Assembly: GCF_001625305.1 (NCBI RefSeq)
Contig: NW_017803910.1
Coordinates: 2,232,885 to 2,296,884 of the forward strand
Direction: 5' to 3'
Source of the DNA: Branchiostoma belcheri
Taxonomy: Eukaryota; Chordata; Leptocardii; Amphioxiformes; Branchiostomatidae
DNA: 64,000 nt
Below, one piece after another: positions 33,201 through 46,975 of this stretch (position 1 is its first letter; the number at the start of each line of letters is the position of its first letter). The position numbers and the translations under genes are program-made. The notes under the pieces are model-generated. The model made no database searches and was not told the origin of the DNA. It saw only the letters and a list, made by a program, of their open reading frames with translations.

Positions 33201-36200
33201 TACTTTTTTGAACCAGGTTGCCCAGCAAAAATTAGGTTGCCCATCAGAATTTTGGGTTGCCCCACCTATAAGTTACTACTTTCCTCAAATTAAGTAATGT
33301 TACATACATAAGCCTTTGACAATATTTCTAACAGCCTTTAGTGAACTGATACTAGTAATAGCCATTAATACCTAAAATTAAAAAGCATCTGCCGGATACA
33401 GTAGTGCAAGCCAAGTGGGCATGATTTCTTGGGGGGGGGGCATTCTTAAAATTCAGGAAGCACACTGAGCTACCTAGGTTCAAAAAATAGGTTGCCCCAA
33501 GTAAAATTTGCTTGCCTGGGGCAACTGGGCAACCAGCTATTTTGCATGCTGATATTGTTGTCAAGTTTGAAATGACAGGAATATTGAGCAGTTGAAATTC
33601 TTACAATTATTGTTATTAGCATTTTTTGTTACAATTATTATCATTGTTGATATGTAAATAAAGTTGAAATAGATATTAAATGCCAAACTATGTTCCCATG
33701 CAACAAGGAATCGTGAGTTACAGTTGTGAACATACAAAACCATGTCAATTTTGAAACTCGGCGAAGGTCTTTGAAGCTTCTTCATGGGGTTAAAAAAAAT
33801 CAGTAAACAATAGTGCAAGCTAAGGCCACACTGAATTGATTTTATGGTTGGACATCCTCTGAAGAAAATGCTACAGTAAATTAACAATTGGATTGGCATC
33901 AGTTCTGGTGTTTGATAATCAAAAAGACTTCTGTGCATGAGCATATCTTGAGCCATTAATCCTTATATCATTTGTGCCATTTCGTGCTACCAGGTGACCT
34001 CAATAGGACTTTCCCCAATTTAAGTTACATACCCATTCACACCTGGGTGAAGTGAGGAAAGTCGTGTAAATTGCCTTTCCCAAGGGCACAACGTGGGGGT
34101 GAATGTCTGGGTACAACTTCGGTTCTCGCCATTTTATAGTCTCTAAACTCTATACCACTATGCCATCCAATGCCAAGTTAAAATTTCTTTGTCTGAATTA
34201 CAAACCAGCCTGGTCTGTTGACTTCATAGAGCGTATCATGGTTTTGGGGCTATCAGAGGGTACCAAAGTCTGTTTTTATTTTATGTTTTCTGAGAGAAAC
34301 GGTGATTTTTAAGCCTTATTGCTGACATGAAGTAGATAATTATTGTCACGTCAGCAAACACCAAATTATCATGAAACAGTCTCTAAGTTGGAAAAGTTCA
34401 ATTCTACCTGAACTGTTTGCTGAAAATCTAATGAAACACTGCAATATATACTTTTTCATTATTCACCACCACACATGTTCAATCCAGAAAGTGACTGTAA
34501 ATTTTTTAGAGAGTTTGCTGTGTTGACCTGCTTACAACTTTGTATGTCAATGTACCTGGAACACATGTTGAAATGTAATGCTTAACAAATGCAATGTTTA
34601 TTTTGTGATATATTTTCCTTCAAAAGTCAGTGACATGCCAGACATTGTATTGATTCCTAAAACAAACAAACTTGTCATATCCACAAACATTCTTGCAAAT
34701 GAATGCCACTAGCTCTGACATGATTATAAGTAAATGTAATTTTCATTTTGTTTTCAGGCAGACGTATTCAAGGTCTTTGGAGATGGGATGTACTGCATCA
34801 AAAGTGGAATTGATTCCTCTCGTACAAACAGTTATGGCATAGTGCACTGCAGTAAGAACATGGCATGCCTAACATGTGAGCATGGAGTACATTCTTGTAG
34901 CCATGTCAGTGACCTGAAAAAACTTTTGGAGGATGACAACAACTTGTGTGACATTACACTTCAGGAATTGAATGACTTGATTCAAACTGCCAACAAAGTT
35001 TCGAGTTCCGTCAGCCGTACAGTCTGCCTGTCTTCAGAAACAATCAATTTCAATGTCATACCCGGTCAGTATACAAACTCACCTGGATACAACCCTCATC
35101 AGTTTTGCCATGACAACACAATCACATTCACATCTGATGAGAAAGTCTGCCCAAACTGCACCTCAGATCTCGAGGTTGGGGATGAAGATGGAGAGATGAC
35201 CCTTCCACTATTCACCAGAAGTTTCATGTTTTCTTCCAAAGGTTTGTATACTCCTCTGATGATGGGGAATACTGGATGTGTGGACCGCTAATGCTATTTT
35301 ATGGAATTGAAATTTCTGTAGTACACTTTGATGCATTGTTTATTGTTATTATATGATTTTCACTTGGGGATTTTAATACATCCCTTGTCCTGCGGGACCC
35401 ATATATATATGGGTTGCACATATAGTACCAGCTGTATAGTGCCCTGTATATGTATAATTTGGGGCATCGTTTCTCGTGCAATGCATCACACCGCAGCGAA
35501 ATGCAATGAACGTGGCATTAACTACGCCACCACGGGCCAAAAAAAGGCAAGGGTCTGTGACCTGATCAAGACTTCAAATTATTTGAAAATATTGTGCAAA
35601 AATTGCCAGCAGGACAAGGGTTAAACAAAGAAAAAACTTTGTGTCAATTGAAAGGAGAGTTAAGCATTACTTGGTATACAATTTCACCATTTTCAATTAT
35701 ATCTGTTTGTCAGGCAATCACTGGCGATGATTTCTTCGTGAATAATCAACAAAGGCTATGTTAGCTAGAGTGCATCCTTCCAAGTAAAGAGACTGCTTTT
35801 ACAGTCAATGTTTTGGTGACCGTCTGTCACCTTCCTCAGGGCAATTCTGACTGGTTCACATTGCACTGCAGCACAGGTGTTGCTGCTATAAATGCATTCC
35901 CAAGCATACAATATTTACATATCTACACATAAACGTGGTTATAGGGAACTACATGTATATCTACAATGCACTGAATAAAACACTTGGTTGTGGGAATAAG
36001 AGTAGCTTTGCTTAGTGACTTACATGTACCAACCTAATGAAACTATTCACGAATACATCCTTCCCTTGCATGGGACTAAATCCAAGGACATAGACTCTAT
36101 ACTACTAGTATACTCTGTATAGTCTTTTAGTCTATCCCACATGAATATTGGTGCTATGTAAAATTAGTATTTGTTCCCACTATTATTCACATTTTTGCAG

Positions 36201-39200
36201 TAATATGAAGATGATGAGTAATATGATCATATTCAAGCCATCTCAGTGTTCTCTCAAACATTCTTTTTTTGATTAAATGTTTGAAAAATGAGTTATTCAT
36301 TCATTTGATTATGTCTTGTGATCCACAGTGTATTACAAGACATGCCCTACCTGCAACAGCAGTGTCCATTTTGACGGAAAGAAAGAGGCCATCCTCAACA
36401 TGGGAACATTCCTGGTGTCCCATGAAGTTCTGAGGGACTACATGTACCATTTTCTCCAAACTGGGTAGGTGTTACCTTCTGCTGAACTATGTGTTTCCTT
36501 TTGATTTGTCTGTGTGCAAGTTGAGATGTCTTTAGCTATCAAAGGGTTCTTGTACGATACACCAAAAACTTGTTACAAAAGCAAAGCACTGTACCTAAAA
36601 AGGGTAGATCTGCTGTGTTATGTATGCTCAAACAAGAAAGCTTTTGAAAAAATCTGGCCCGAGGCCAAAATGGGAATAGCTCCTTGCGTGACATTGTCTC
36701 AAAGAGGTGGTCAGCATGTTGACTTGAATTGTAGCAATGCTAAAAAGTGTGAATTTAGATGCAGTCTGCTTATAACATTACTTGTGCCAATGATATTTAG
36801 ATCTCTCTATTAGGCCTATTTCATACTCTTTCCAGCCACCTCCAGAAGCCCAGTAGAGGCTATGACTTTTCCAAAAGCATATTCACACAAATAACTTATG
36901 ATACCATTTTCCTGCGTTTTTTGTGCAGTTCATTTCTGGCATATGGCAAACTTAAGTAAGATGTTAACAATTATAAAAAGTAAGAAATAAAAAAAAATAC
37001 TTTTACAAAAGCTGACGTTTGCTCGTGTGGTCTTTTTGAACAACAAAATCGTATGCAACAAATGTGTTTTTTCTTTGAAGTGATGATATGACCTTTGATT
37101 GGAATCCCCTACATTATACATTTTGTGCGTTAGTATGAAGGGGTTTTTCAACTATTGGCATATAGAGAGTTTGAATATTCTATTTTGATAAAATACTGTA
37201 CACATTTTCCACTATGATTTGAATACAATACACTCAAGTACACATAAAATCACTTTCAATTGGAATATACAGCTCCTGGCGAATTCTAATACAACAACAT
37301 AAATATTACTTTCATTGAATAAAAAGGAATCAAGATATTACTACCGGTGAATTTTATGTCTACAGACTGTCCTGGGTGCTGAAATGACTATTCAGCTGAA
37401 AGGCTAATATACCTATCACATGGACGGTATTCTCCTTTCTGGAGCGTAAATCCGGACATTTCGCGACAAAAATCAGAAATTTATCACCGAAAAACTACAA
37501 ACAAAAAGGAAGTTCTCGGTGGCGACAGCCGGAGAAAATCTAACAGGGGAATTACGTACGTAATGCAATTTGACACCTGACCCCTTCTGGCCGCTAGCGG
37601 CGCGGAATCACTTCCATGTTCGGCAACGCGGCTGCTTTCGCCCGAGAAATACCCCAATCCCGAATATATCCGGGACCCGCACACAGGACATGTACTGTGA
37701 TCCCAGATATATCCGAGACCCGCATTCAACACTCGTGACCATTTTTAGGGTCGAAGGGGTGTCCGCGGGCTGACAAAACTCTTAAGGGGGCACACCCCAG
37801 TTTATTTTGGGTCTTAATTCGATTCTGCATACCCTCAACTCTAGCGACCGTCTCTTTCAGGAAATACCTCTTGAGCCAAAACACTGTGTTTGCAAATGAA
37901 GGATATCGCTCTAGCTATGAGAACGATAGAATTTCAATTTCTTTCACCTCTCACTTTTTTGTAAATTTTAGGGGGAAAAAGAATTTTTCGATGAAAAATA
38001 ATGCCAAAAATTGGCCATTTTCACGTGGAATTAGACCCATCACCCAGATTTTAGCCACTAATATGACTTATATGGTTGGAAAGAGAAAACCCTTATGTAT
38101 TATTAAGAAAAGTATAAAGAAAATCCTAACACTGAGATTATCACAATAGCCTGTCGCGCGAGGCATAGCGACAGCACCCCCAGAACGCATACAACGCATA
38201 TGTAGGTCAAACCGAAGCACCGCGCTGAAGGCGGAAGGACACCCGGAAGTAAGCCTCGGGCCCGAAATCAATTTTCACCCAAAACACGCCACTTCTTACA
38301 CTTTCCAGCCATGTTAGTAGTTAATACCATTTTGCAGCAGATTATGAGAAATGTAAACTCAAACATGAACCACCGGAACCCCTTCGTCACTTTTTATCCG
38401 CGCACTACAGTGGACCCCTGTCGCGGAAGAACTGGTGTGTGCACCGTTAATTTTCAAGCCTGAAAGCACATATACAGTACAATAAAAGCAAAGGAATGTG
38501 CATCATGTACAGTCTGATAGGAAACATATACCGAGTCCAAAATAAATCTGTCCACCCCAACGCGAGAAAAGCGAGAAACAGCTGCGAACATGAAAATCCC
38601 AATCTATCCTAATACCCTTCCGCGAAGGATGTCTCCTTCCCGGAGGTAACAAGTAATACAACTAACTGTTTGTACTTACACACAACATTTGCAATGTTGC
38701 ACTTTTGCTGTAGGTAACCTTTGTACATATTATTATAAGGTTCACCTGACTTATATGCATACCGGTAGCTCCAATGTGCACCCATTATTTTTTCTAATAG
38801 ATGCGTATGAATATTATATGATTTGAATTCCTTTTTTGTACTGATAGACCTGCTGTCAATTTCAGAATGACGCTGTTTGGGTACCACCAAACCTTGTGCA
38901 AACACCTGAGAGATGCGGGTTTTCTCGACTTCCACACCCGGCTGACCTATAACAAGTTCCGTCAGGCTTGGTATAGTTTTCTGAAGCTCTTGGACATCAA
39001 TTATGACAGTGGGTTTCAGTGTCCAGAGTGCGGTCCGGAACCGAAAGTTGTGATATGTGATGGCACAGCTCTCAGCTTCCGCAGAGAGCTGCTGCCATGG
39101 GATCACATGTCGCAGCAAGATGTCGCAGCCAAAGGAGAGGTTCAAAACTCTGGCAGATAAGTATAATATATAGATTTATTTGTGGTTCCTGAATAGACCT

Positions 39201-42200
39201 ATTTACCTCTCAGGGATTGCAAGAACTGCTTGCATCACAGGGCGGGGGCATGACCGTGGGGGGGGGGGGTGTTAGCGTGGGTGGTGGTTTGGGGGGGGGG
39301 GACATTTTTAATACAATGCCATTTTTGAACCATGGCAGATCACTGTGATAGTCTGCATTGTTCTCTCAGATACCAGAATCATGTGGTGGTGAGGGTGGGT
39401 GTAAAGAAACAAGACTGCCATCTTTCATCAAAGTATCAATAAGCTTTAGACTCTTTGTACAGGCCCAGGTCAAGAACTTTCAGATCACACGTCATTAAAT
39501 CTGCACGGGGGGATGACACAAGGAGATACTCTGCAAGCAGAGGTTGTGGGGGAATGATCTTTTTTTTTTTTGTCGCTACCCCCACCAGGTAACAACTGCG
39601 TGTTAATAACCTTCATAAACAAATACAAGAATGACAAAACATCTTTAGTTAACTTGAAATTGCCTCCAATGTCACAAATTCAATTTCACTGGTAAAACAA
39701 GGAGTACTTATCAAGTAGACATAAACTCAGTTTGCTGCTCTTAGATTTCCCGCAATGAGTTTGACCGAGGTGTTCGAAACAGATACTGTCTTTTTGCCAC
39801 CGAAAGGGATCTGCTTGGAGATTACCTCCTGTAATGTAAGCAGTTCATGCAATCAGTGAAGGGTAAACTGGTCTATTGCTTATTCGTGACCTTTACATTT
39901 AAAACCTACATGAAACCCCTGTACAGAGATTTTAGCACTTTTTGATTGACCTTTTCCATCAACACATCAAACTTGTGCATTGAACTCTAGGATTTCTGGG
40001 GTTTTTACTAGAAGACTCAGGCAGCAACAAAGTTCTCCAGTTCAGTCTGTCCTGAGCTATTTTCAGGAAGTTATGGTAAATATAACACAGCAAAGTGGAT
40101 TCCAGCTGAGCATAACAATTTATTCTTTGATGAGTCATAATACCCGCTTCTGCAGTACAGGGCTCCTATATGTAATATTGACAAACAATAATGTAGATAA
40201 AATTTCGATTTATTCCAATACCCGCATGTTTCATTATAAATTGCTATTCAAATTTCTACCATGTAACAAAATATTGTATATATGGGGTTTGATAGACTCC
40301 CCCTTATGTAGCCTTTGTAAAGAGGAAGAAGCAACAGTTGTCCACCTGTTCTGGGACTGTCCAATAACTGCAAATTTCTGGGGTCAGGTGGACAACTGGT
40401 TCTTTGAAATAACAAATAATCATTTGCATATTAATGCGCTCAATATAATTTTTGGTACTTCAGGTGACCATTGCCCCATTCTGTCCAATGTCATCATTCT
40501 TCTTGGGAAGATATTTGTTTTTAGACATAAGAAATATTCTTTAAATCTGTCTGCTTTTAAATCCTTTGTTTCGTATATTTACAAACTAGAATTGAACATT
40601 GCATACAGGCAAGATACATAAGCATAAGGGAAAATGGGGAAATTTTAATACTGTATTTTCTGGTTAAAGATAGGTACATGTAGAAGGTAATTGTAATAGA
40701 TAAAAGGTAATTTGTGATCTATTCTGAAGATTGAATGATATGTTTTTGTCAAAAGAATTATGACTATTGGCAATGGGGTTGCTAAACGGTCTGTTGACAT
40801 TTCTGTTCCAGGGTTTATTATTATTTGTTCTACATGTGTCCGTTATGAATTTGCCATGCTTTCTTGTTCATTTATTTGAAAGAAAACTTAAATAAGGCCA
40901 CACCAATTTAATTTGTTGGTTCTCGGATTTTTTCAGGAAAAATATGAAGCGACAGGGCGAAAAAAATAAAAATAAAAACAGATCTAGGCATCCTATTATA
41001 GCCCCAAATGCTACGATAGGAGGTATGAAGTCAGCACAAAAGGCTGGTTCAAAATTTAAAGAATGAATTTTGAACTTCTAATGATACCACTGCATTGAAA
41101 GATGGAATAACTGTAACGACTAGGATGAAAAGGACTGTTTCCAACTGTTCAGGGCAAAATATGAGCATTTTGCAGTTGATTCTGAAATTTTTTATTTTTT
41201 TGCAAATCAGGAAAAAATGAAGAGGCGAATCCGAGAACCAACAAATTAAATTGGTGTGGCCTAAAAAAAGATTTAAAAAAAACAATAATGTCAAGTTATA
41301 CAAATTAGGGAGCCTGAATTAGGGGGTTGAAAATTACAAAAATTTGTATCCCTGAAATAGTTCACTTTTCAGAGACCATAAAGGCTACAAATTTTATAGA
41401 TGACATCAGTGGACTTATCAATTTTTGCCTGAATTGGAAGAAATAAGAAATTTTGTGTTCCCGAGATAGTCAAGAGAGACAAGAAGTAGAAAAAAAGGTG
41501 TGTGGTAGCTATATAGCCTTGATAGTACTTGTAGTTCTGAACCGACACTAGTTCAAAGCCATGAGTGTAGTTGTAGAAGTCATGAGACTAGTTCAGAAGT
41601 TGTAAATGTAACACTGCTGTCACAGTTGTAGCCTTGACTATAGTTGCCAACTAGGTGAGTGATACCAGTCTTACCCACAAGTGTTACTTATATGCACTTG
41701 AATACAGGAATAAGTAACAGATATTAACCCATGAACAGAGCAAGTTTACAATGTAAGTTGTGTATAGTGTCAGTCCCGCCCACTGAGGGGTTTCTATAAT
41801 GAAGTCTCTGAGGGCAATACTAACTTTATGAATTATTTTTGACCCATATACTAGTTACCAAGAAAGGGTGTTTGTCAAGACAGCACGGGGCCGTCAGCTT
41901 TTGCTGGAATTCCTCAACGATGGACTGACTCCACCAGCAATGGATGAACTGCTAAAGAATGTCCCCCTCTCACTTGCCACCCTGCTGAAGAAGCCAATAC
42001 CAGAATATTTAAAACCTTTCCTCACCATACTGGCCCAAAAATCACCTATCTGCGGGGTGCTGCATCCCTCTGAGAAATTGCATGACTTTATCAGTAACAT
42101 CAGCAACGGCGTGGGAGTTTCAGACTCTATAGAGAACATGACGTATCTGCAGCACCAAATCCCTGCCTTGTTTGAAGTCATGAAACAGACAGAGGGCTGC

Positions 42201-44247
42201 TGTGTGCCAGAAGATCTACGGCCACTACTACAAGACCTGCTTGTTGTGGCAGAGAGCCCATTCGCGAGTAAGCAGCCAGTCTCCGACCACCTCTCGTCTG
42301 AAGCAGATGGAATGGAAGAATTGTCATTCTTTCCAGCGTTGCCACGTGTTCGGGACAGGGGGAAGTACCTGGCGGATGGAAAGAAGGGTGCAAGTGGAAA
42401 AGTTTGCAGGAAGTCATCTGGTGGCCACCCATCCCTCCTTCCAGGACTTTTCCTGCTGCATTGTGAACATGGTAGGATGTGCTTTTTATTTTGTTACCAT
42501 CTGTTTTTTTTTTTCATCTATTGTACTATTTTGATGTTTATGCAGACATGTATTTATTTTTAATCTCATTGTAATGCATGACTAAGAATTATTATTGGAT
42601 TTCATAGTGGAATGATGAAAGTTACATGTATAAAATTATGGATGGTCTCATATTTTGCTTCCCATCTTACATTCCTTTAGTACATATCATTAGGTTATTA
42701 CTACCTAAAATTGTTATGACTTTCTGTGTTTCATTTAGGGATCAACTATGGATTTGAGGTGATGTTGAGACACGAGTCGCCAAATACGCCATTTACAGTC
42801 ATGCGTACAAGGTTCCAAAATGGTAATTTTCATTATATTTAGTTTTATAACTGTCAGTCTATAGCCTATTATGTCTGCTTCACAGCATTGATGACCACTG
42901 ATTATTGCTGATGGCAGTGCATTTGCAACATTTTTTCACAGAAAACATTAGAAAGTATTCAGGGCTTGGTCAGGAGTACTGTAAGTCAATAACTATGACA
43001 TGGTCTGTGCTTAATGCTAGACGTGGCCTTAAACTGTTAAGGTTACTCCAAGGTTACTGCCAACCCTGGTGTTCATTAGGCCATGTTCTATGCTAGTATT
43101 TGTAACTTAAGGGCTTCATACATATTTGGGTCAAGCATGGATTTTGCAGATTATGTTGTATTGCAAATTATGTAATCTTTTCCATAATGGGGGGTGCCCT
43201 AATTCCAAACTACTGCTAATTCCGGGCTAGTTTGAAAAATCATTGTTGCAACATTGTGCATGGGTGCATGTGCCTATAAATACCACAGGAATGGACAGAG
43301 TTTTTGTGTTGATAATGGTAAGTTTGTTCCAGTTCGTTCACTCTGATAAGAGAGTGAAAAATTCCACGCTTCTTTGGGATGTTGAAGGGCATGATGAAAA
43401 TTCAGTTTTGACTTTGAAACACTACCGCTTTGAAGCAAGTCGCATAAGGACATAAAAACAGTTGTAGATTGTTTTAGTCATAATTTGTGTATTTCAAATA
43501 CTAAACTACTCAGATCGACTTGTATTCAATACTAGGTCGGACACTCCTATTGCGATAGAACGATCCACTGGCAAAATGACCAAAAACCTGACATAACATA
43601 ACAGATGAGAAAATTACATTTGGTGAAGGTGTGGGCTTGTGGTAGTCTACTAGTTTCTTTATTCACTAATTTCAATTATGTTTTTAATTGATGATACTGG
43701 AAAGATAATGCTTCTAGTAAGTAATCATGATGTTAAAAAAAAAAACAATGAGTAGTAATTCCAGGTTTTCTTCAGTTCCAGACACTGTCATCTATGACAA
43801 CAGTTGCAACCTGCACAACTACTGTCTAAACCGGGATCCTCTACTGTTTAAGAACACTTGGTTCCTGGTAGACCGCCTTCACTGGAAGAACCACAAAGGT
43901 AATACATGTTTCTCCAGCTTTGTTCAGTGTTCTTTGACAAGCCAATATGATACATTCAGTGTTTTAAACAAATCATTTCTTGCCATGTTTTGTACAGTAT
44001 AGGTAAGATTTTTACATGTCTTTTCATTTTGTCACCCACCCATTTGACAGGTTGCTCAGTGGGGTACCGGCTATCATCATATCCCCAGTATGACAGCATC
44101 AATTCTCAGGCAGTTGAACAGTGTAATTCTACGCTGAAAAAGTTGAAGGGACAGTTGTCCTATATGACACCCACCAACTTTATGGGCCAGGCAAAGCTGT
44201 TCCTGTGGTACAAAAACCAGACTATAGCTGATAAGATATGTTCGTAG
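30300..44247 (+). CDS. KDZ (Kyakuja-Dileera-Zisupton) transposase, 12 exons
   Basis: Exons: 30300-30503, 31110-31256, 32106-32244, 32579-32677, 32939-32997, 34758-35241, 36329-36464, 38866-39156, 41855-42471, 42739-42822, 43776-43898, 44051-44247. Together they make 2,580 nt (859 aa), with phases agreeing at every junction. A Cys cluster resembling CxC/SWIM fingers lies at about 247-265 (CLTCEHGVHSCSH), followed by CPTC near 383. The RNase H-like core has CPECGPEPKVVICDGT (D488), then PGLFLLHCEHG, DTVIYDNSCNLHNYC (D761) and NSQAVEQCNSTLKKLKG (E817). These are candidate catalytic acids by family pattern. The HWKNHKGCSVGY block between the last two is typical of the family. Only the donor after exon 8 is abnormal (CAG|ATAAGT). 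The start is chosen at MKRRVVWRGG; a 5' UTR exon may lie upstream. Intron 8 carries a LINE fragment and a MITE. The product should cut and join DNA in the nucleus. Confidence 0.85.
33214..33545. repeat. Dispersed repeat with GGTTGCCC-rich ends
   Basis: AACCAGGTTGCCCAGCAAAA at the left and GGGGCAACTGGGCAACCAGC at the right are partly inverted. A related fragment (GGCAACCTGAAATATTGG) lies at 24440-24475. It is intronic in the KDZ gene; type unknown. Confidence 0.4.
33990..34165 (-). mobile_element. tRNA-derived SINE, minus strand
   Basis: On the minus strand GGCATAGTGGTATAGAG looks like an A box. It is followed by GTGCCCTTGGGAAAGGCAAT and CTTCACCCAGGTGTGAATGG, the body shared with the copy at 52085-52322. 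It lies in intron 5 of the KDZ gene. Confidence 0.6.
37350..38560. other. GC-richer segment in KDZ intron 7
   Basis: The base composition differs from the AT-rich surroundings, with several CG-rich stretches. No coding exon, terminal repeat or known element could be identified; possibly a nested element. Confidence 0.3.
39980..40623 (+). mobile_element. 5'-truncated LINE fragment, RT zinc domain
   Basis: A frame of over 150 codons ends SPLCSLCKEEEATVVHLFWD, with CPITANFWGQVDNW after it. This resembles the C-terminal zinc-binding segment of LINE reverse transcriptases, most like the Tx1/L1-type. No polymerase palm is present, so it is a truncated copy, in KDZ intron 8 in the sense direction. 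Confidence 0.7.
40895..41262. mobile_element. 368-bp MITE with 35-bp perfect terminal inverted repeats
   Basis: The left end AGGCCACACCAATTTAATTT (40895, continuing GTTGGTTCTCGGATT) is exactly inverted at the right end, 41228-41262. The interior is A-rich and non-coding. A diverged relative occupies 57592-57827, inside the OTU-Ulp1 gene. Confidence 0.85.
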
Positions 44248-44284
44248 ATTGAATATTGTTTGATTATTGTGATTAATCTTTTCC

Positions 44285-44850
44285 TTCATTCCTTCAAATG
44301 TGATTTTTTTAATCAGTTTTTTTTAATCAGTATCATATAATTGATTTCAGTTTTCATGTACTTTATGTGCCAGGTGATACATTGCTTTTTTCAGGGGGGG
44401 GAACTTTCTCTGTGAATACTGAAATTTGAAGTGCATTATACTGCATATCATTGGAAAGCTTATTTAGCAAACTTCACAATGACATTCCGTTTGTTATGAT
44501 CATGTATTTATATGTTGAGCACCACTTATCAGAGTAGGTGGCATAAGAGTTCTTTTATCATATGTACGCTATTTCAATGATTACCATAATATGTAACATC
44601 ATTTAAAATCATGTATATTTTACTTCAAAATTATATGTTAGGATGTTATTTATGATAATGCTTTTGACAAACAAGTAAGTTGTGGGTTTACTGTTAATAT
44701 GGTATTTTACGTACATGTAAGTTGTACACGCTATTCCTTCATTCCTTCAGATATGATTTTTTTTATCAGTATCATACTGATTTCAGTTTTCATGTACTTT
44801 ATGTGCCAGGTGATACATTGCTTTTTTCGGGGGGGGGTGTTTCTTTTGAA
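44285..44850 (+). repeat. Direct duplication of about 110 bp
   Basis: 44285-44402 and 44736-44846 both read TTCCTTCATTCCTTCA, then TTTCATGTACTTTATGTGCC, then AGGTGATACATTGCTTTTTT and a poly-G run. The copies lie just 3' of the KDZ stop codon and may be in its 3' UTR or be ends of a small insertion. Confidence 0.7.
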
Positions 44851-46730
44851 AAGCACACCTAATGGAAGAAGTAGCAAAATGTTGAGTGAATGAGGTATTG
44901 TAAATCTGCTTTCTGTCAACAGAATAGATAACTTTTTGGTCGTGCTAAGGTAGAGACCAAAGTCACTGAGTTACATCAATTAGTATGCCTTGTTACATTT
45001 CCTATGTATTGTTGTAATGTATGTACATGTACTTGGCTTAACCTTTAGTACTATAATGTACCTGTTTGGCAACTTGTTATATGAGTTACGAAGCTGGGAG
45101 ACAGTTTATCAAGACTGACTAAAGCATTCATCTTTACCAGTGCTGCATATTGCACACTCCAGAATATTGAGTAGCTTCACTGACATATCACCCTTTAAAC
45201 TGATCAGTATTATATATGACTTTTTGATGATTTTGGTGTCTGATTTACATGTTCTAACCTAAGTCGATTCATTTTTCGGCCACGGTCATTTCAATGTCCA
45301 GGCACGAATGTCACACAGAGAGATAGGTACACGTTTCTGACAGTCTCGGAATCAAAGCAATGAGCCGACTCCTCTTGGCTAGGATGAATTTTGAGGCTCC
45401 TTACATAACAACTTTGTGTAATGTTGTATTGTAGTTTGCTAGGATTAGTTCTAACATTTTAACTACTAGTAGTGTGGTATACTAGAATATTGATCCTTGA
45501 TTTTTGATTAAAGAATTTCTTTGGAAATATTACTGCTTTATTTTTTTTACTGACAAATAACTCCATTTAAAATTTGTTCCTTGGAATTGGCTGCAGCTAA
45601 ACGGAAGATGTTTGAAATATGACCCAACCTAGTATGTTGACTTCATGGCTCCAATCATAATATTTGGAGCTATCATAGGATGCCTAGGCCTGTTTGGTGT
45701 ACATGTAGCCTTACCACAAAACGAAAGAATCCCACAGAAATGTGAAGCATCGTCATATTTAGGTAGAGTTTGGGTTTTACACTATGAAACAGACATAATC
45801 TTCTATATAGGTCTGTTGGGGACCTTTTAGTGGGATTGCCACTTCCTTTTCAATAGCTATACTCAGCTTTTTTGGGAGAAAGGAACACTTTTATTTGCAA
45901 GAGTTGTAAGAAATCTATGCTTTAATCACTCAAATTTCAAGTGGAAATAACTCAATGATCAAACATGACATCAGCGTAAGAATGCATACAGTAACTTTGT
46001 AAGCTTTCTCGAGTACACCAGTCAAATTTGAAAAAAATCCGTTCAGTTTTAAGCGAGAGATGGAAAGCGACACGTTTTGAGACCGTGCGAAGCGAGGCCG
46101 CTTTGGAATGGTTACGCTTCACATAGACAATATTCTAGGTCATTTTTACCGCATAACGCAAAGTTGCATTTTCCTACCTGGACCGAGAAGGAAATGATAT
46201 TTTGAGATGAAACTTGGACTTTTTTGTCCTGAAATACTGATCTACCTCTGCTGTTAACAGAAATACTCTTTCTTCAATTCTCGTAAAGCTACGAGCAATT
46301 CATTTGGATTCATTTTTCGGCCACGGTCTCAAATCCCACAGAAATGAGTATACCAGTCAAATTTTAATGGAAAGAGATTCGTTCAGTTTTCGGTGAGGTA
46401 CGGAAACCAACAAATTCTAGCTCACACGATGCAAGGTCGCAAAAAAAAGTACTTTTACAGAAGTCTTGCACATGTAAAGCAGCCAGGTGCTAAACCTTCC
46501 ACTGGAAGGTGCGACATCATTAGTAACATGATAAAAATGGACTTAACTTTTCAGATACATCTGTAAAGAAACTTGCAGTGGCAAGATCACTTCCTTTCTT
46601 GGTGGTTGCACTCAATTTTACTTTTCTTTCTAGGTCAACTCTTTCCAGGCCTAACTTTTAGCTTATATAAGTTAAGTTCAGCATTCGTGTTATCAACTAA
46701 CCCTTGAACCTTGAACGTGGACATAGCCCA
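44851..46730. other. Non-coding DNA 3' of the KDZ gene
   Basis: No gene is supported. There are repeated words such as TTTTTCGGCCACGGTC (about 45272 and 46314) and pairs of CGTTCAGTTTT segments (about 46040 and 46380), which suggest an old non-autonomous element. A TGTTGACTTCATGGCTCC segment near 45633 resembles one at 34215. Confidence 0.4.
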
Positions 46731-46975
46731 GGTTATTAATGGTACAGTGTCTAACCTGCTCCCCGGACATAAAAAGGTCACAATACTACCTGTATGGTGT
46801 TGTACCTGGTCCCCAGATGAAAATGTCACACAATAATTACCTTCATGAAGTCTTGCCTGGTCCCAAAGCCTAACAGCCGCGCATACTATACATGTATGGT
46901 GCCTTACCTGGTCCCCAGATGAGAAGGCCACAAAAATATTACCTGTACACTGCCTTACCTGGTCCCCTAATGAGG
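46731..46975 (-). repeat. Decayed 51-bp minisatellite units, minus orientation
   Basis: About five diverged units are recognised by TACCTGGTCCCCAGA, GCCGCGCATA and TTACCTGTA words. This is the reverse complement of the array at 27645-30063. The block lies between the two large genes. Confidence 0.8.

Noticed and set aside
36514-36813. 99-codon + frame after KDZ exon 7
   Set aside because: Intronic; low-complexity Lys/Leu-rich translation without motifs; the end overlaps a family A fragment.
37484-38271. Several short frames in the GC-richer part of KDZ intron 7
   Set aside because: No conserved motif, and no combination fits the phase-2 junction between exons 7 and 8.
39738-39840. Possible KDZ exon (SRNEFDRGVRNRYCLFATE) after a plausible acceptor
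   Set aside because: The sequence matches the end of family B repeats (CTGCTTGGAGATTA), and the transposase frame closes without it.
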